Shown here piece after piece: positions 1 to 13,215 of a stretch of 64,000 nucleotides of DNA. A model generated the notes under the pieces. That model made no database searches and was not told the origin of the DNA. It saw only the letters and a program-made list of their open reading frames with translations. The position numbers and the translations under genes are program-made. Position 1 is the stretch's first letter. Each line of letters opens with the position of its first letter. Source of the stretch: Cacajao melanocephalus (taxonomy: Eukaryota > Chordata > Mammalia > Primates > Pitheciidae); assembly GCA_963573385.1 (NCBI GenBank), contig CAUYLG010075725.1, positions 1 through 64,000 on the forward strand. Reading direction: 5' to 3'.

Positions 1-135
1 TGGCTCCTCCGCCGGGAATCTCCCAGTTTGTGGGCCACAGAAATTCGTCTGAAATTGCGGCGTCCACTCGCTCTCTGTGCTTTCACTGGGAGCTACAATC
101 CTGAGCTGTTGTTAATCGGCCATTTTGGATCTATG
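1..135 (-). mobile_element. L1 5' end (start of 5' UTR), minus orientation, runs off window
   Basis: Read on the minus strand from about 135 down to 1, the sequence matches the beginning of a primate L1 5' UTR: a near match to AAGATGGCCG (here AAAATGGCCG), then AACAGCTC, GTAGCTCCCAG and GGCGGAGGAGCC. L1s usually lose this end, so the element may be long or full-length to the left of the window. The AAGATGGCCG-type site is the YY1 site that sets the L1 start in active families; this copy differs from it. It has the same orientation as CAMK4. Confidence 0.8.
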
Positions 136-1309
<1,174 letters not shown>

Positions 1310-1437
1310 TAATAAATATTTCACACCTTTGTGCTGTAAAATGTATGGCTTATCACAGATATGCATTTCTGAAATAATGATTCTGTAAAAGGAAGAAATG
1401 ACTAAGAGTTATGCCATTGCTGTTACTTCATACTTAC

Positions 1438-1510
1438 AGCGACTGCCTCCAGGATTTGTTTAACAGCGTCTGCAGCATCTCGCTCACTGTAATATCCCTT
1501 TTCCACAATC
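1438..1510 (-). CDS. CAMK4: CAMK4 exon 5 (coding; alpha-D to alpha-E)
   Basis: The 73-nt exon supplies the last base of Arg129 and 24 codons, IVEKGYYSERDA then ADAVKQILEAVA, about residues 130-153. It covers the alpha-D/alpha-E segment of the C-lobe just before the catalytic HRDLKPEN loop, which belongs to the next exon outside the window (below base 1). The acceptor is a long pyrimidine tract ending ttttccag and the donor GCT|GTAAGT. Exit phase is 0. Ser137 (GYYS) is, from published knowledge, one of the O-GlcNAc sites reported for CaMKIV. Confidence 0.97.
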
Positions 1511-2314
1511 CTGGAAAAAAAAGAAAGGAAATGCTTCTCAAGCACATTCATTCAGAAGAGTGGATATTAAAAGAAAATAAGTGAATTAATGTTAAAGATG
1601 GTGCATATAAACAATTGAAACAAGCTACCATACTACCATGGGAAAGATTTCTACAACCTGACACTCTAAAAATCTTTGAGTTTACCTCGGAAAATGAAAT
1701 GATTTTATTTTTCCTTGGCTTGAACTATCCATCACATTTGAATATAAAACACTTTGTCTGCTTTAAACTTTGCATTGCAAATCATTCTAAACATACACCA
1801 ATAAATATTATACAATGAAACACCCCCATGGAATTGTCAGGTAGCTTTAACTAAAAATTCATGAACAGTTTTTTCTGCTTAATTACTTCTTCTCCTTCTT
1901 CGTTATGTTGAAGCAAGCATCAGACATTATATAATTTCATTTCTAAATATTTAAGGAGGTATCTCTAAAAGATAAGGGACCTTCTAAAAATCATAGTCAT
2001 AATACCAATATCATACCTATAATAATAATTCCTTAATATTATCAAATATGCAGTGTTTCAAATTTCCAATTATCTGAGACATGTTAAATTTTGTTTGTTT
2101 GAATCAGTATCCAAAAAAGATACATGAAGCTTGACTGTTTGGTATATCTCTTATTCTCTTTTAATCTGTAGGTTTTTTTTTTCTCTCTCTCTCTTCTCCC
2201 TCAACCCACTTTCTCTTCCCTCATCCTTCCCTTCGCCATCTCTGTTTCATTTTTGCAATGTTTCTTTTCTGAAAGCTGGTCACTTGTTCTTCAGAGTTTC
2301 CCTGCTTGACAATG

Positions 2315-2720
2315 TGATTCTTTTTTTTTTTAATCTTTTAAGTTTGCGGGTACATGAGCAAGTTTGTTACATAGGTAAACTTGTGTCATGGGGCTTTGTT
2401 GTACAGATTATTTCATCACTCAGGTATTAAGCCTAGTACCCGTAAGTTATTTTTCCTGATCTTCTCTCTCCTTCCTTCCACTCTCCACCCTCCTACTGGC
2501 TTCAGTGTGTGCTGTTCCTCTCTATGTATCCATGTATGCTCAGCATTTAGCTCCCACTTGTAAGCGAGAACATGTGGTATTTGGTTTTCTGTTCCTGCAT
2601 TAGTTTAGTAAGAAAAACGGCATCCAGTTCCATCCATGTTCTGCAAAGGACATGATCTCATTCTTTTTTTATGGCCGGATAGTATTCCATGGTGTATATG
2701 TACATTTTCTTTATTCAATC
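2315..2720 (-). mobile_element. L1 3' end, 5'-truncated, minus orientation
   Basis: A T run at about 2320 is followed by the reverse complement of the L1 3' UTR and ORF2 end: tacatgagcaagtttgttac, agctcccacttgtaagcgag, gaacatgtgg, agtattccatggtgtatatg. The L1 match stops near 2720, immediately before the palindrome at 2728. Confidence 0.9.
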
Positions 2721-2727
2721 TGAACCT

Positions 2728-2916
2728 AATCAAGACTCCAGCACTATCTATTAATAAAAAAAAAAATAGGGCAGAGAAATAGCTCCAAAGATATCAAGGG
2801 GATAGAATCACATTTGATTCTAGAGGATTATATTTCATTCTATAGCCTTGATGTCTTTGGAGCTATTTCTCTGCCCTCTCTATTTTATATTAATGGATAG
2901 TGTTAGGATCTTGATT
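2728..2916. repeat. Imperfect palindrome, about 70-bp arms
   Basis: The arm at 2728-2799 pairs with 2846-2916. The core (2769-2799 against 2846-2876) matches at 30 of 31 positions, around GGGCAGAGAAATAGCTCC. Pairing continues inward at 2802-2808/2837-2843, leaving a loop of about 28 nt. The outer arm also matches (AATCAAGA, CACTATC, ATTAATA) with scattered mismatches. I cannot assign it to a known transposon family. Confidence 0.9.
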
Positions 2917-3744
2917 AGAGTAATGTTGAATTTTTAGCAAATACACTTTATAGGCAATATTGTGTATTTTCACAAGACAACGCATGTTCAATTACGCTCC
3001 ATTTCATGTTGCTAATAGTAATTATCAATGCCTAGATCCATCAAGTCATATTAGCAGTTTCAAGTTGGTAAAATCTCTCATTGCTTCTTGTTAGCTAAAA
3101 ATTTTCTAATAATACAACTCTTTTAGGAAAGATGGAATAAATTATTAGTTTTTTAACTCAACCACTTTTCAAAATAATGAGTTTATTCATCAACATTTTC
3201 AATGACCAATTAGTGTTTTTGTTCATTTTTGGTATCATTTTGAAAGTATGAATTTAACCATATTTGATATGTTTCAATCTGCTCTAGCTGTTCCTGGGTC
3301 AGTAGCAGGCTATGCAAGTTGGCTTTTGAAGTCTTTGGTGGTTCTTTTTCTATCCCGTATAATAACATACTTCAGGCTTTTTGTACATTTGTCGCCTTAG
3401 ACCTGGAATAAGTCATGGTCTCCTAGAAGTACAATTTCTTTTTAGTGGAAGATGGTAGTATTTTTCTAATTTTACATTTTATCCTTCATTTAAAAAATAA
3501 AAAGATATACATATATGTACATATGTTCATATTCCCCCATTTCTTAGACAAACAATAACATCATATTAATATGCATAAAATGTTTTATATATGTTTTACT
3601 ATGTAGTCCATTTTATTTTCCTCTTTAATTTTAATTTTCTTTTGTATTTAGGAGTGTTTATATTTTTGTTCTAATGTCTTGAACATTAGTTTCTTCCTTT
3701 TTGGTTTGTTCTGTACTCTTAGCAATATTGACAGTAACTAGCGG
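2917..3744. other. Intron 4 stretch without recognised element
   Basis: AT-rich, with a short ATATGT-rich tract near 3505-3530. I see no gene or assignable repeat, though diverged L1 cannot be excluded by eye. Confidence 0.5.
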
Positions 3745-4104
3745 ATATGATTTGGGTTTTTTTTTTTGGATTTGTGTCCCCACCCAAATCTCACATCAAA
3801 TTGGAGGAGGGGCCTGGTGGGAAGTGACTGCATCATGTGGATGAATTTCTCCCTTGCCATTCTCATGACTGTGAGTTCTCATGAGATCTCATGGTTTAAA
3901 AGTGTGTAGAACTTCCCTTTTTGTGCTCTCTCCTGCTCTGCCATGGGAAGATGTGGCTTGCTTCCCTTTCACCTTCTGCCATGCTGGTAAGTTTTCTGAG
4001 ACCTTTCCAGCCATGAAGAACTGGCAGTCAATTAAACATCTTTTCTTTATATATCACTCAGTCTCAGATAGTTCTTTACAGCGTGTGAGAATGAACTAAT
4101 ATAC
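3745..4104 (+). mobile_element. MaLR LTR (MST/THE1-like), solo
   Basis: Shows the THE1/MST landmarks in order: gtgtccccacccaaatctca, tgggaagtgactgcatcatg, ctcatgagatctcatggttt, ccttctgccatg, ccagccatgaagaactg, then ttaaacatcttttctttat and gagaatgaactaatata. This is an ERVL-MaLR LTR with no internal retroviral region beside it. It is antisense to CAMK4. Confidence 0.9.
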
Positions 4105-6894
4105 TATTAATCCAGCTAGTATGAACTTTCAATACAGATACAATATACAGCCATCAAAAATTGAGAAGAAATAAGAACAGCTTGAAAAAAGATAAACTTC
4201 TTGATTGCTCTATAATTAGGAACAAGTAAAAGAATATTATTTCAAAGTAATAGGAGTGAGGAAAGGGAACCTCATTATCTTAAGTAGGTGACAATTTTCT
4301 TCTGATACAAGACGTGATTTTCAGAAAATCTGACAGCAATCTGAGTTTCTCTATATAATTGACTTGCTCTTTTTGCATGAATGTGGGCAAAGAATTTTTC
4401 TTTTAAAGACTTTTAAGACATGTTTTATGAGAAACACAGTGGTTGTTCTAGGTTGAGTTATTCAGATTTGCGGCACAGTCTTTCAATTTAGAGTGTTTTT
4501 ATTATTCTTTTTAAATTTCAGGAATATTTTCTTGAAGTAGAATGTTCTCTATTCATTTTCTTCCATTGTTTTCTTCTTTGGGGTGTGCAATTATACATAT
4601 GTAAGGATTTTTCTACCTTTGATTTATATTGTTGTTCTACCGTTTTCTTATTTTTACCTTATTTTGTACCATTGCCTTATTTTCATTTTTTTTTTTTTTG
4701 TGGTTGTTTCTTCCTGACATGCTTTAACTGCCTAAAGGAACTTTATTCTGCTCCTTATTGTCTGTCCTCTATTGACCTCCAGCTCCATCCATGTCCCATA
4801 ATCATTCTCTATTGGAATTAACTGACATACTTTTCTGTTGCTGTCCATTTTTAAGCCAAATGGGTTTACTTAACCTTTTGACAGAATAATAGGTCAGGAT
4901 ATCTTTTCCGGTTTCATGGCTCTTAACTTTCTGGTTATGTTCATGAAGCATTCAAAAATGTGCCCTCATACTTTCTGAGATCTCTTCCCCTCCCCTGGAA
5001 CTTCATTCATTCACCTTTACCATTTTTACACTGATCAATTTGGATTCTCTTCCCAGCAGTTTTACCTACGTGTAGAACTTTTTTCCCCAAGGGGCTTTAG
5101 ATTTTCATTTCCGGAGTTCACAAGGCCTTGACAATGCATTCACTTTTCAGACTTTACTGCAGGTGCACCCCTTGTACTTTTCAGAAATTTGGATGGCAAA
5201 AATCTTTCCCAATTTCAGCCTCTCTTTTAGTATTGATCTATCCTTCTTTTAAATAACTTGAAAATTTGGGAGACTTGCATGTTTGCGTATTCGGGGTCTC
5301 TCATTTGTCTTCTTGCTTCCCTTGCTGCCTTGCGTAGAGGTGAAAATTCCACATGGCCCTTCCTGTTGTCATTGTTGGTCCTCACTGACTCATAGGTAGG
5401 CTTCATGGGGATACCCTGTCACCTGGTTTTGCTGTAGATATTGTCAGTGAGTTTTTGATTTTTCAAAACAAGTGGCTTTCTAGTCTTATGAGGAGTTTTT
5501 GGAAGACTGAAAAACAACTTTGTTGCTATGTCAAACTTTCCAGAATTTCAGGAGAAAATACATTTCTAATATCACTGTAGATTAACAACTTGCATAAGAT
5601 GACTTCAGCTGGCACAAAGTATGAAAATGGTCAATTCAAAACATAAAAGAAACAGGTTCAACGATGTTTGCAATTTTAAACACAAATTTTTCTTGGAGTG
5701 TACCTCAAATAGCATATTTTTCAGAAAGTACTTTTCTTTGATTTCTATTTTATTTAAATAGTGTGACAAGAAGTTTTAAGTTCTCAAAGCAGCTGGTATT
5801 AAAAGTTGAATTTAAAATCTATAAAATGTTTCTAAAATTGGGGATGGGGTGAGAAAAAAGTAGAAAAAAACATATGTCAAAAATAAAAAATGTATTAGAA
5901 GAAAATACCTCAATGATTATAGTTATTAAAATTCAGAAAAAAATACTGATGCAAAAATTTCAATTATCTTATTTTCCTTATTTCGTTATTTAGAACATTG
6001 GCAAGAAACACAAATTCATCATCTTTTTATTTTTTGGATACTTTACCGGCACTAGCGTCAAACAAAAGGAGAAAACAGATTACAATATTTAGGAGATGAT
6101 TATTCATTGGTTCTTGAAAATAATTTTCTTATGATATTTACTTACAAAACTATAAAATTTTCCAATTCATGATTAGGTTAAATGGTCTACTTAAAAAAAT
6201 TTAATTGAAATGCTTCCTGGGGCTATACTTTCTGAACATTTTAAAATTAAGTATGAGGAAAGGAGAAAAGAAGTGGTATTGTGACAGAGTAAGTTCAGGA
6301 CTTTGGCTACCATGACATCATTCTCTACATTTTACTCTAAACATGGATTTTGTGGTATCTCTATCATCTAGCACAAATGTAATTAGTGTCTCCTCTGTGG
6401 CCTGTACCTAGAGCCTCAGGAACTTGGCTTTCTCCAGTCTTGTTAAAAGACTTGTTAACAGTCTTGTTCAAAGAGGGGAGTTGATACAAAGATGATGGAG
6501 CAGAAGAGCTGTTAAATTTCCTTGCAACCTTATATTATCTCCAGAAGAGAATAAAATCAATTACCTCCTTGCCTGCAAAAAGCAGTGCGGATTTTCCCTA
6601 CAGTCACTCACCCAGACTAGGCTTTAGCTCAGCTGCTTTTGCAGTATTTTCCAGGGGGCACTACTCATTCAAATGGCACTCCTTGTGGTTGAACAGAGCC
6701 AGCTTCCACAATCATAAGCTGTCTCTCCTAGGTGTCTATTAAAGACACAGTTCTTAGAGGCATCGTCACTCTTCAGAAAGGCAGTACTTCACCCACTAGA
6801 ATCTCCTCTCTATATTTTGGTTTATTATGTAGTCTCAAGCTTCAGCCTAAATATCTTCTGTATTTTCATTTGGGTATAACTTAGGGTTAAGTGT
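4105..6894. other. Intron 4 stretch without recognised gene
   Basis: T-rich on the plus strand up to about 5500, then A/T-rich. It may contain very old L1 relics, but I see no landmark I can defend. 6290-6840 is more mixed in composition and looks unique. Confidence 0.5.
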
Positions 6895-7260
6895 CTACTG
6901 TGAGCTAACTGTTTATGTCTCCCCGAAATTCGTATGTTGAAACCTAATCACCAGTGTGGATGGTATTAGGAGGTGGGGCCTTTGGGAGGTAATTCTATCA
7001 TGAAGGATGAACCCTCATGAATGGGATTAATGCCTTTGTGAAAGAGACCATAGAGAGCTTCTTTGCCCCTTTCACCATGTGGGGACACAGCTAGAAAGTG
7101 CCATCCATGAATCAGACAGCAGTCCCTCACCAGACATCGAATCTGCTGACGTATTTATCATGGACTTTCCAGCCTCCAGAACTGTGACAAATAAATTTCA
7201 TTGTTTATAAGCCAGTGAGTATAAGAAATTTTGTTATATCAGCCTGAATGGACTAAGATA
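6895..7260 (+). mobile_element. MLT1-type MaLR LTR
   Basis: Landmarks in order: gtatgttgaaacctaatcac, ggtattaggaggtggggcct, gggattaatgcctttgtgaa, ccagcctccagaactgtgac, aataaatttc, ttataagcca, and ending gcctgaatggactaaga. Antisense to CAMK4, with no internal ERV sequence. Confidence 0.85.
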
Positions 7261-7469
7261 GTGCCTGTGTTTCAGAATATGTTCTTGTATGAATGTCTAG
7301 GGCCTGGCTTGATGGAAGAGTGAATTTTCTTGAGAGCTGTGTTCAGATAGGAGGGAGAGAGGAGTAGTAGGTGTATAAAGAACAGTTAATAGAAACTTTA
7401 CTAATTTTTCCCACTATGTGTTAAGTTAGTGAAATCATTTAATTAATCAGAGGATGCATTCCAACAGAT

Positions 7470-7800
7470 GTATCTGTTCATTCATTTATTCAATAAATAT
7501 TATGGAGTGACTGTTATGCACTGGTCACTCCACAGTGAACTGAACATGGCCTCTGCACTCATAGAGTTTCTCTTGGTATAAGTAGACAGACAACATTCAA
7601 CACAGTGTGGTAGATGATATGATAGAGGTATTAAAGAATGGACTGAGAGCTCTGAGAAAATGCAGGTAACTATTCTGGAGGCCATGTAGGGTAAGGTAAG
7701 GATTCCAGAAATAGCCATATCTCAGCTCACACCTGAAAGGTGTATAGAAATTTTCCAGATGCAGGGAGGGTGGGAGTTGGGGGTAGGGATAGGTATGGAA
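7470..7800 (-). mobile_element. L2 3' fragment (probable)
   Basis: Begins attcatttattcaataaata, the inverted GAATGAAT-type 3' end of L2. It continues with the usual tatgcactgg...gcactcatagagtttctctt segment of reversed L2. Diverged. Confidence 0.6.
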
Positions 7801-9189
7801 GAAGAAGGTGGTGATATTCATTTATATCCCTAACTTCTAATGTGAGCCAGGTACTCGCTCGATATAAACAGAATTAGATTTGGGCTCTGCTCCAGATGAG
7901 ACCACAGATGGTGGAGTAAAGAAAGTTACAAACAAAAAAACATCATAGATGTAATGTACATTATGTAGGGTTTGTACAACCCAGGGATTTATTAATTCTG
8001 TAGTTAGAAACAGTGCCCATAGCATAGATATGTGGGGCAAGGGCACAAAACACAAGTGCCTCCCCACCTCATCTCAGTGTGAACTCCACACGCCGTATCT
8101 TGGTCACCAATCATCCTTCAACTGCTTCTCTTCCAGGCAGCTGCTGCTAAAAGGAGTTTTGTTCCCAGATGATTCTTTAACCAGATTGTCTCAGGGTTAG
8201 GTTTCTGGAACTCAGACATCCTATTTTAAATATTTTATAAGTTGAGCTGCTACCCAGGCTATCCATGGCTGACTAAAAAGTTCAACAGCGATGAACTTCT
8301 CAAGTTGTAAATGGAGATTTACAACTTAGAACTGTGATTATAGGTGACGTTGTTATTGACCAGGCAAAGGAAAATAAAAGCTTGCAATTTATTACTCTCA
8401 ATTTCAGTGTATGACATCAGTAGACAGACGTGTTTGTCCGAAGCCTTCTGCCGGGCACTGTGGTAAAATTATTAGCCTTCTCACTAGACTGTTGCTTGGA
8501 TCACTCACAGAGCCTAGCTGCAAGAACTCCCCATAGTCAGTAAATATTTATGGACTAAATACCAATTGCCAAGTGAATGGATGTCAGAAAAATTTCAGAT
8601 TGCAGATATTTGGCCAATACTTTTGCCTATGTTCATTATCATGGGGAACAAAGCACTGGACTCAGAAGTGATTCCCATTACAAGTATATTGGCCATGACT
8701 CCTCTGCTTCCCAGAGGACAATGCAATAAGTGAAAAGATTATTGCTATCTTTAGGAAGAAACTCAGAGTTACATAGTTTTAGATATTGTTGGAATAGCAT
8801 GAATCTTTTACAAAACTTATTTTAAGCAAAATGAAAGTAATTTCAATTCTGTAAAATTAAGTATTTGTTTCATGAAGTGACACATAATAAGTCCTTTGTA
8901 CAATTTAGCTGGCATCTCAAAAAACTTGCCAATGAAATTGAACTGTGGATAGTCAAGGTTTTATAGCTTTAAACGAAATATACTCATGACTAAGTTTTAG
9001 AAGCAATGAAATATTTCATCATTGTAGGGGTTTTAAAGCTATAAAAATAGAGGGATAATTTTGGCTGGTATTTTTGTTTTTTCATATTGAAACATAGTTA
9101 TTGCTGTATTTCTCTTCAGATTTAGTAAACTAATTTCTGTTTCATGCTTTGAAAAATAATAAGGAAGCAGTTCAGATGCTACCAGCATT
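7801..9189. other. Intron 4 stretch without recognised element
   Basis: Mixed composition and no gene. A TGACGT half-CRE occurs at about 8345 (context GGTGACGTTG), which is not enough to call a regulatory site. Confidence 0.5.
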
Positions 9190-9790
9190 TTAAGATAATT
9201 GTCACAGGCCCCGGGCCATGTGGTTTGCCTCTCTGTGCCAAGTAGTTTCCCAGTCATCCATTGTGGGCTAGGCCAGAGGGCTCAGAGCTCAAAACAAAAT
9301 GTCTTCTACGATTTTAATCACAACACTGATCGAAAAGGCTGCCCTAAGACTCCAGTTCCTACAGGCCCTCAGCCGCCAAGGGGCCTAGCAGACGTCTCCC
9401 GATCTGGGAAGGAAGCATGAAGGTGGTGGTGCATTTCCTAAAGCTCCTCCACTGAAACCCTCTGGCTTCAACAGGCCGTCTTACTCCATGACTCTGCCTT
9501 TTACTTCCACTGCTTGGTGTGCTGGTGCCAGCGTTTTTCTCCCCAGTTGGTGTGTTTTTCCTCCTATCATTTAAAAATTATAGGATGAAAAACTACAGGC
9601 AATGCCTGTTTCTCTCTATGGAGCTGCTGTAATAGATGACTCTTGTGCATTTGCTTCTGTCACACTAATTGCCACAAATTGAATTGAGCGCATCTCCATC
9701 CAGGCAGTTAACGCGCACAGCAGCTGAAGAGCTCTAATCTGATCATGTCCTGAGGCCCCAGACTTCCTGGCACATAGATTAGGAGCCCTA
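9190..9790. other. CpG-retaining non-repeat block; candidate conserved element
   Basis: About 600 bp with no repeat I recognise and roughly ten CpGs (for example gccgccaagg, agacgtctcccgatc, gagcgcatc, aacgcgcac), unlike the CpG-poor intron around it. Includes homeodomain-type TAATTG and CAGCTG/GAGCTC words. No ORF of note. A regulatory role is inference only. Confidence 0.35.
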
Positions 9791-10499
9791 CTGCTCTGCC
9801 CACCACTTGCAGCTTTTTCTCAAATGGCTGCATAATAATTGTAGATGACTAGGTTTATGTGAGAAAGATATTGGTCTGATGAGAATGTGTACTGAAGGAT
9901 CAAATGACAGAGAGTAAAAGCCCCAAATAATATAAAGTTTTAGGAACCATGTCTTAAGGGATTCCCAGTACACCATTATGCTATTATATACAAAATTATA
10001 TTAAAATGAAATCTGCTGTACTCTGTGTAAATCTACCACTTCCTTATAAGTTGCAATCACAGCTTCTCATTTTATTGATGTCACGGTTGTCTGTTTTGGT
10101 GCTTTCTGTAAGAATTTTCCTTCCAAAGAATATCAAGTTCATACACTTTTCAAAAAAGTACTAGCACCTGTTACATTTGAATACTAAGAAGAAAGTCAGG
10201 GAATTATGGATCAATGTGGGTGCTGGCCAGGGAGCTGACAAAAGAAAGAGGAGGTCAAATCAAATTGCAAATCTGGGAATGGGCCTAAGAGAATCCCAGT
10301 CTACTTTCCTCACCCTATAGATAGAAGGCCTGACTCAAAGATATTATATATATTGCTCAGGAGCACACTGTTTATTTAATCATTCGCTTGACAAATATCT
10401 AGCCCCAGCTTGCTTTCTGCCTAGCCCAGCTTTTAAAATTGAGACTAAGATGCTCATATTTTGTCCAACTGTGCGTGGTTTTACTTTTGAACGTCATTT
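9791..10499. other. Intron 4 stretch without recognised element
   Basis: AT-rich, with no gene or assignable repeat seen. Confidence 0.5.
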
Positions 10500-10950
10500 T
10501 GCCACAAGAGCCCTTCCTTCTGGCCTCCACCTGCTAATTTCTGATTTCCCACATAAGCGTCAGCTTAAAAGATTTTACCCCTTCCTGAAGCTGTTTCTGA
10601 CTTACAAGACCCTCTTGTTTTGTACTCTACACACTGTGTTTATACCCTAATTACAGCACTTATCATCCCCACATGAACACTTAGAACTGAATATGGAGCC
10701 AATCTCTAACAAATGCAAAATATCTGATGATCTCTCTTTTATGTCTTGATCCTTATTTTCATTTCTTTCTATTTCCTAGCCCTCATTTAAAAAAACTGTG
10801 ATATTGTGGTCATTACTATCATCCCTAATATGCTTTTCTTGGAAGGTGATGGTACCTTAATAAATATTAGAGTCCATATCACATGTTTACTTTCCCTCTT
10901 TAGACTATGAGCTCCTTGAGAGCGGAGACAATGTACAGTGGTTAACACAT
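10500..10950 (+). mobile_element. L2 fragment (probable)
   Basis: Weak but ordered L2 resemblance: cttcctgaagctgtttctga, a segment ending cagcacttatcat, and tagactatgagctccttgag followed by agcggagaca. Much diverged. Confidence 0.5.
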
Positions 10951-11939
10951 TGGTGGGAAGAGAACAAAGTGGGTGGTAAAGCCAGCATGGTAATGTGAGA
11001 CCAGACTGTAAGTGGGCTTTTCTGTCATGTTTAAAAGTATTGACTTTAAGTGAAAGTAGTGAGTAGCTTTCTGGGCTAACCTGATCAAATCTATGCTTTA
11101 AACACAGATAGATGAAAAGGAATACAACTAATACTCTCTAGGAGTCTACTGAAATGGGAAAGAATGCAAAGGCACAACAGGGCAGAGGCACTGGGAAAGG
11201 GAAAAGGGAACAGATTTTAAAGCTGCTCAGAGGAATAATTATGGAGAAGAAAGAAAATCAAAAGGAAAGGGAAGAATTAATGTCGATCAGTTTAGTTGGT
11301 GATTCAGTTCACAGGAAAGGGGAGTGAAATTGAGAGAGGGATGCCGAGTTCATTTGATTTAGAGGTACTAACAGGACTTGGTGAGAAGCCTAGTAGACTG
11401 CTGAAAATGCAGTTTTCATCTCTGCTGAGACTGTAGCCAGTAGTGTGGCTCAAACCACAGGCGAGTGTCAAATTCATCTCCAAGAATATAGGAAGTTTAA
11501 GGGAAACTTAAGAGGTGGAGAGGGGAAGAGAAACTCAGGAAAGAGATCAAGAGAGAAAGCTGAAAAGTTGGATGAAAGCCAAGAGAAGAAGAGATGCTGT
11601 CCAAAGCTCCATGAATGATACGGAGGGGTAAACCAGTAATATATAATGCTGCAGACCAGCCTCCACATATGCATAGCCTTCAGCATTAGTAGGCCTTCAG
11701 TGCTCCTCAAAAACCCTTATTCTTGCCCTTGTCTGTTCTCACAATCGCCCTTAAAATCATCACCACTTCATTCTTCAAATGCCCTATTCCATTCTTTTCC
11801 AGTTAGTATTAGGAGATCAATTTCCCTTCTTTAACAATACTGGAAAAGTAAACGCTATCAAGATTGAACTACCCAAACTTCTCATACCCCATCACACTTC
11901 TATTTCCAGTCCTAGGAAATCACTGCTTTGCTTCTATCT
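10951..11939. other. Intron 4 stretch, purine-rich in part
   Basis: 11150-11600 is A/G-rich on the plus strand. No gene, and no repeat I can name with confidence. Confidence 0.45.
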
Positions 11940-12150
11940 ATAAATTTTTCCCTTTCTTGAAATTCCTTATAAAGTCATAGAGTCATAGAATATACAGTCT
12001 TCTGTGTCTGCCTTTTTTCCCCTGGCATAAAATTTTAAGTTCATCCATGTTGCAGTGTCTATCAAAGAAACATTTCTTTTCATTGCTGAATCGTATTTCA
12101 TTGTACATGTTGTTCATTCCCCACTTGATGACATTTAAATTGTCTCCCCT
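11940..12150 (-). mobile_element. Old L1 3' UTR/ORF2-end fragment (probable)
   Basis: ttcatccatgttgcagtgtc, cattgctgaatcgtatttca and ttgtacatgttgttcattc follow the reversed end of mammalian L1. Diverged. Confidence 0.5.
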
Positions 12151-12974
12151 TTTGTAACACATCTAATTCCAGGTGTAGGCATCCATCTGGCCCCGCTGTG
12201 CCACCTCCATGGAACTCAAAGGGCAAGGGGAACCGACAGACTTGCTAATGCCCATAGTGTTTGCTGTGCCAAAAATAACAAAGCCCTTTGTCTCTGATCC
12301 AGGAATCATGTGCTTTCCAGCATCCATAAAAAACAATAGGCTAATTTATTAGTTTATAAGTAAGGTACAATTACATCTGGGTCCCAACAATGTCTTCTAA
12401 CTTATTCCAAAAGTCTTTCTTTTTCAAAATTGCTTTGATTAATCTAGCTCCTTTGACCCTTTGTCTCTTTCTTTCTGCTTCTGTGGAAGAGCATTTTTTG
12501 CTACCTTAAACAAATCCTTTTATCTGACTCTAGATCTCATTCCCTTCATGCCTTTTCTAGAATGTTGTTCCAAATTTAAGTCCCTCTCATACAAATCTCT
12601 CCTGCTTCTCTTTCTTATGAGCTCCTTCCCATCAGCAAATCAATATAATCCCAGACCTACAGCTTAAAATAATAAACTTCTATTTATCTTGTGTATTCTA
12701 CTACCTTGCCTCTATTTTTCATTTCACGGACAAGCTTCTAGAAAAAGTAGACTATAAGTCCAGTCCAAATCAAAGTATATGTTTTCTTTACATATAGCCA
12801 GATAAAGCCACATAAAGAGATGTATTTAAAATATCCAGGGTTGAAAAACAAGTATATACATAGTAAAGTTCAAGTTAAGCCAACACTCAAGTAGGACAAA
12901 CGTCAGATTACTAATCTGAAGTTTTATTTTTAAGCATAAGAGTACTGGCATTTGCAGCAGCATGATATGGTAGA
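12151..12974. other. Intron 4 stretch without recognised element
   Basis: No gene or assignable repeat. A pyrimidine-rich part lies at 12410-12720. Confidence 0.45.
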
Positions 12975-13215
12975 AAAATGATATACTTTGGAATGTGACA
13001 TGCTTGAGTCCAGTCTTATTTAATTATTGTTATTAGATCATATATAAGCTGAATAACCTAACAGAAGTTAACAGACTTCTCTGATCCTCAGTTATCATTG
13101 TCTGTAAAATATATACATCAAAGCCTACTTTATATATGTGTTGCTATGATGATTAAATAGTACCATGTTAATAAATTACCCTGCACACTCTGCCAGCAAC
13201 CCAATAGGATCTCAA
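12975..13215 (+). mobile_element. MIR relic (probable)
   Basis: Resembles the MIR core and 3' half: taacagacttctctgatcct, cagttatcattgtctgtaaa, then a gatgattaaat segment. Diverged. Confidence 0.5.
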
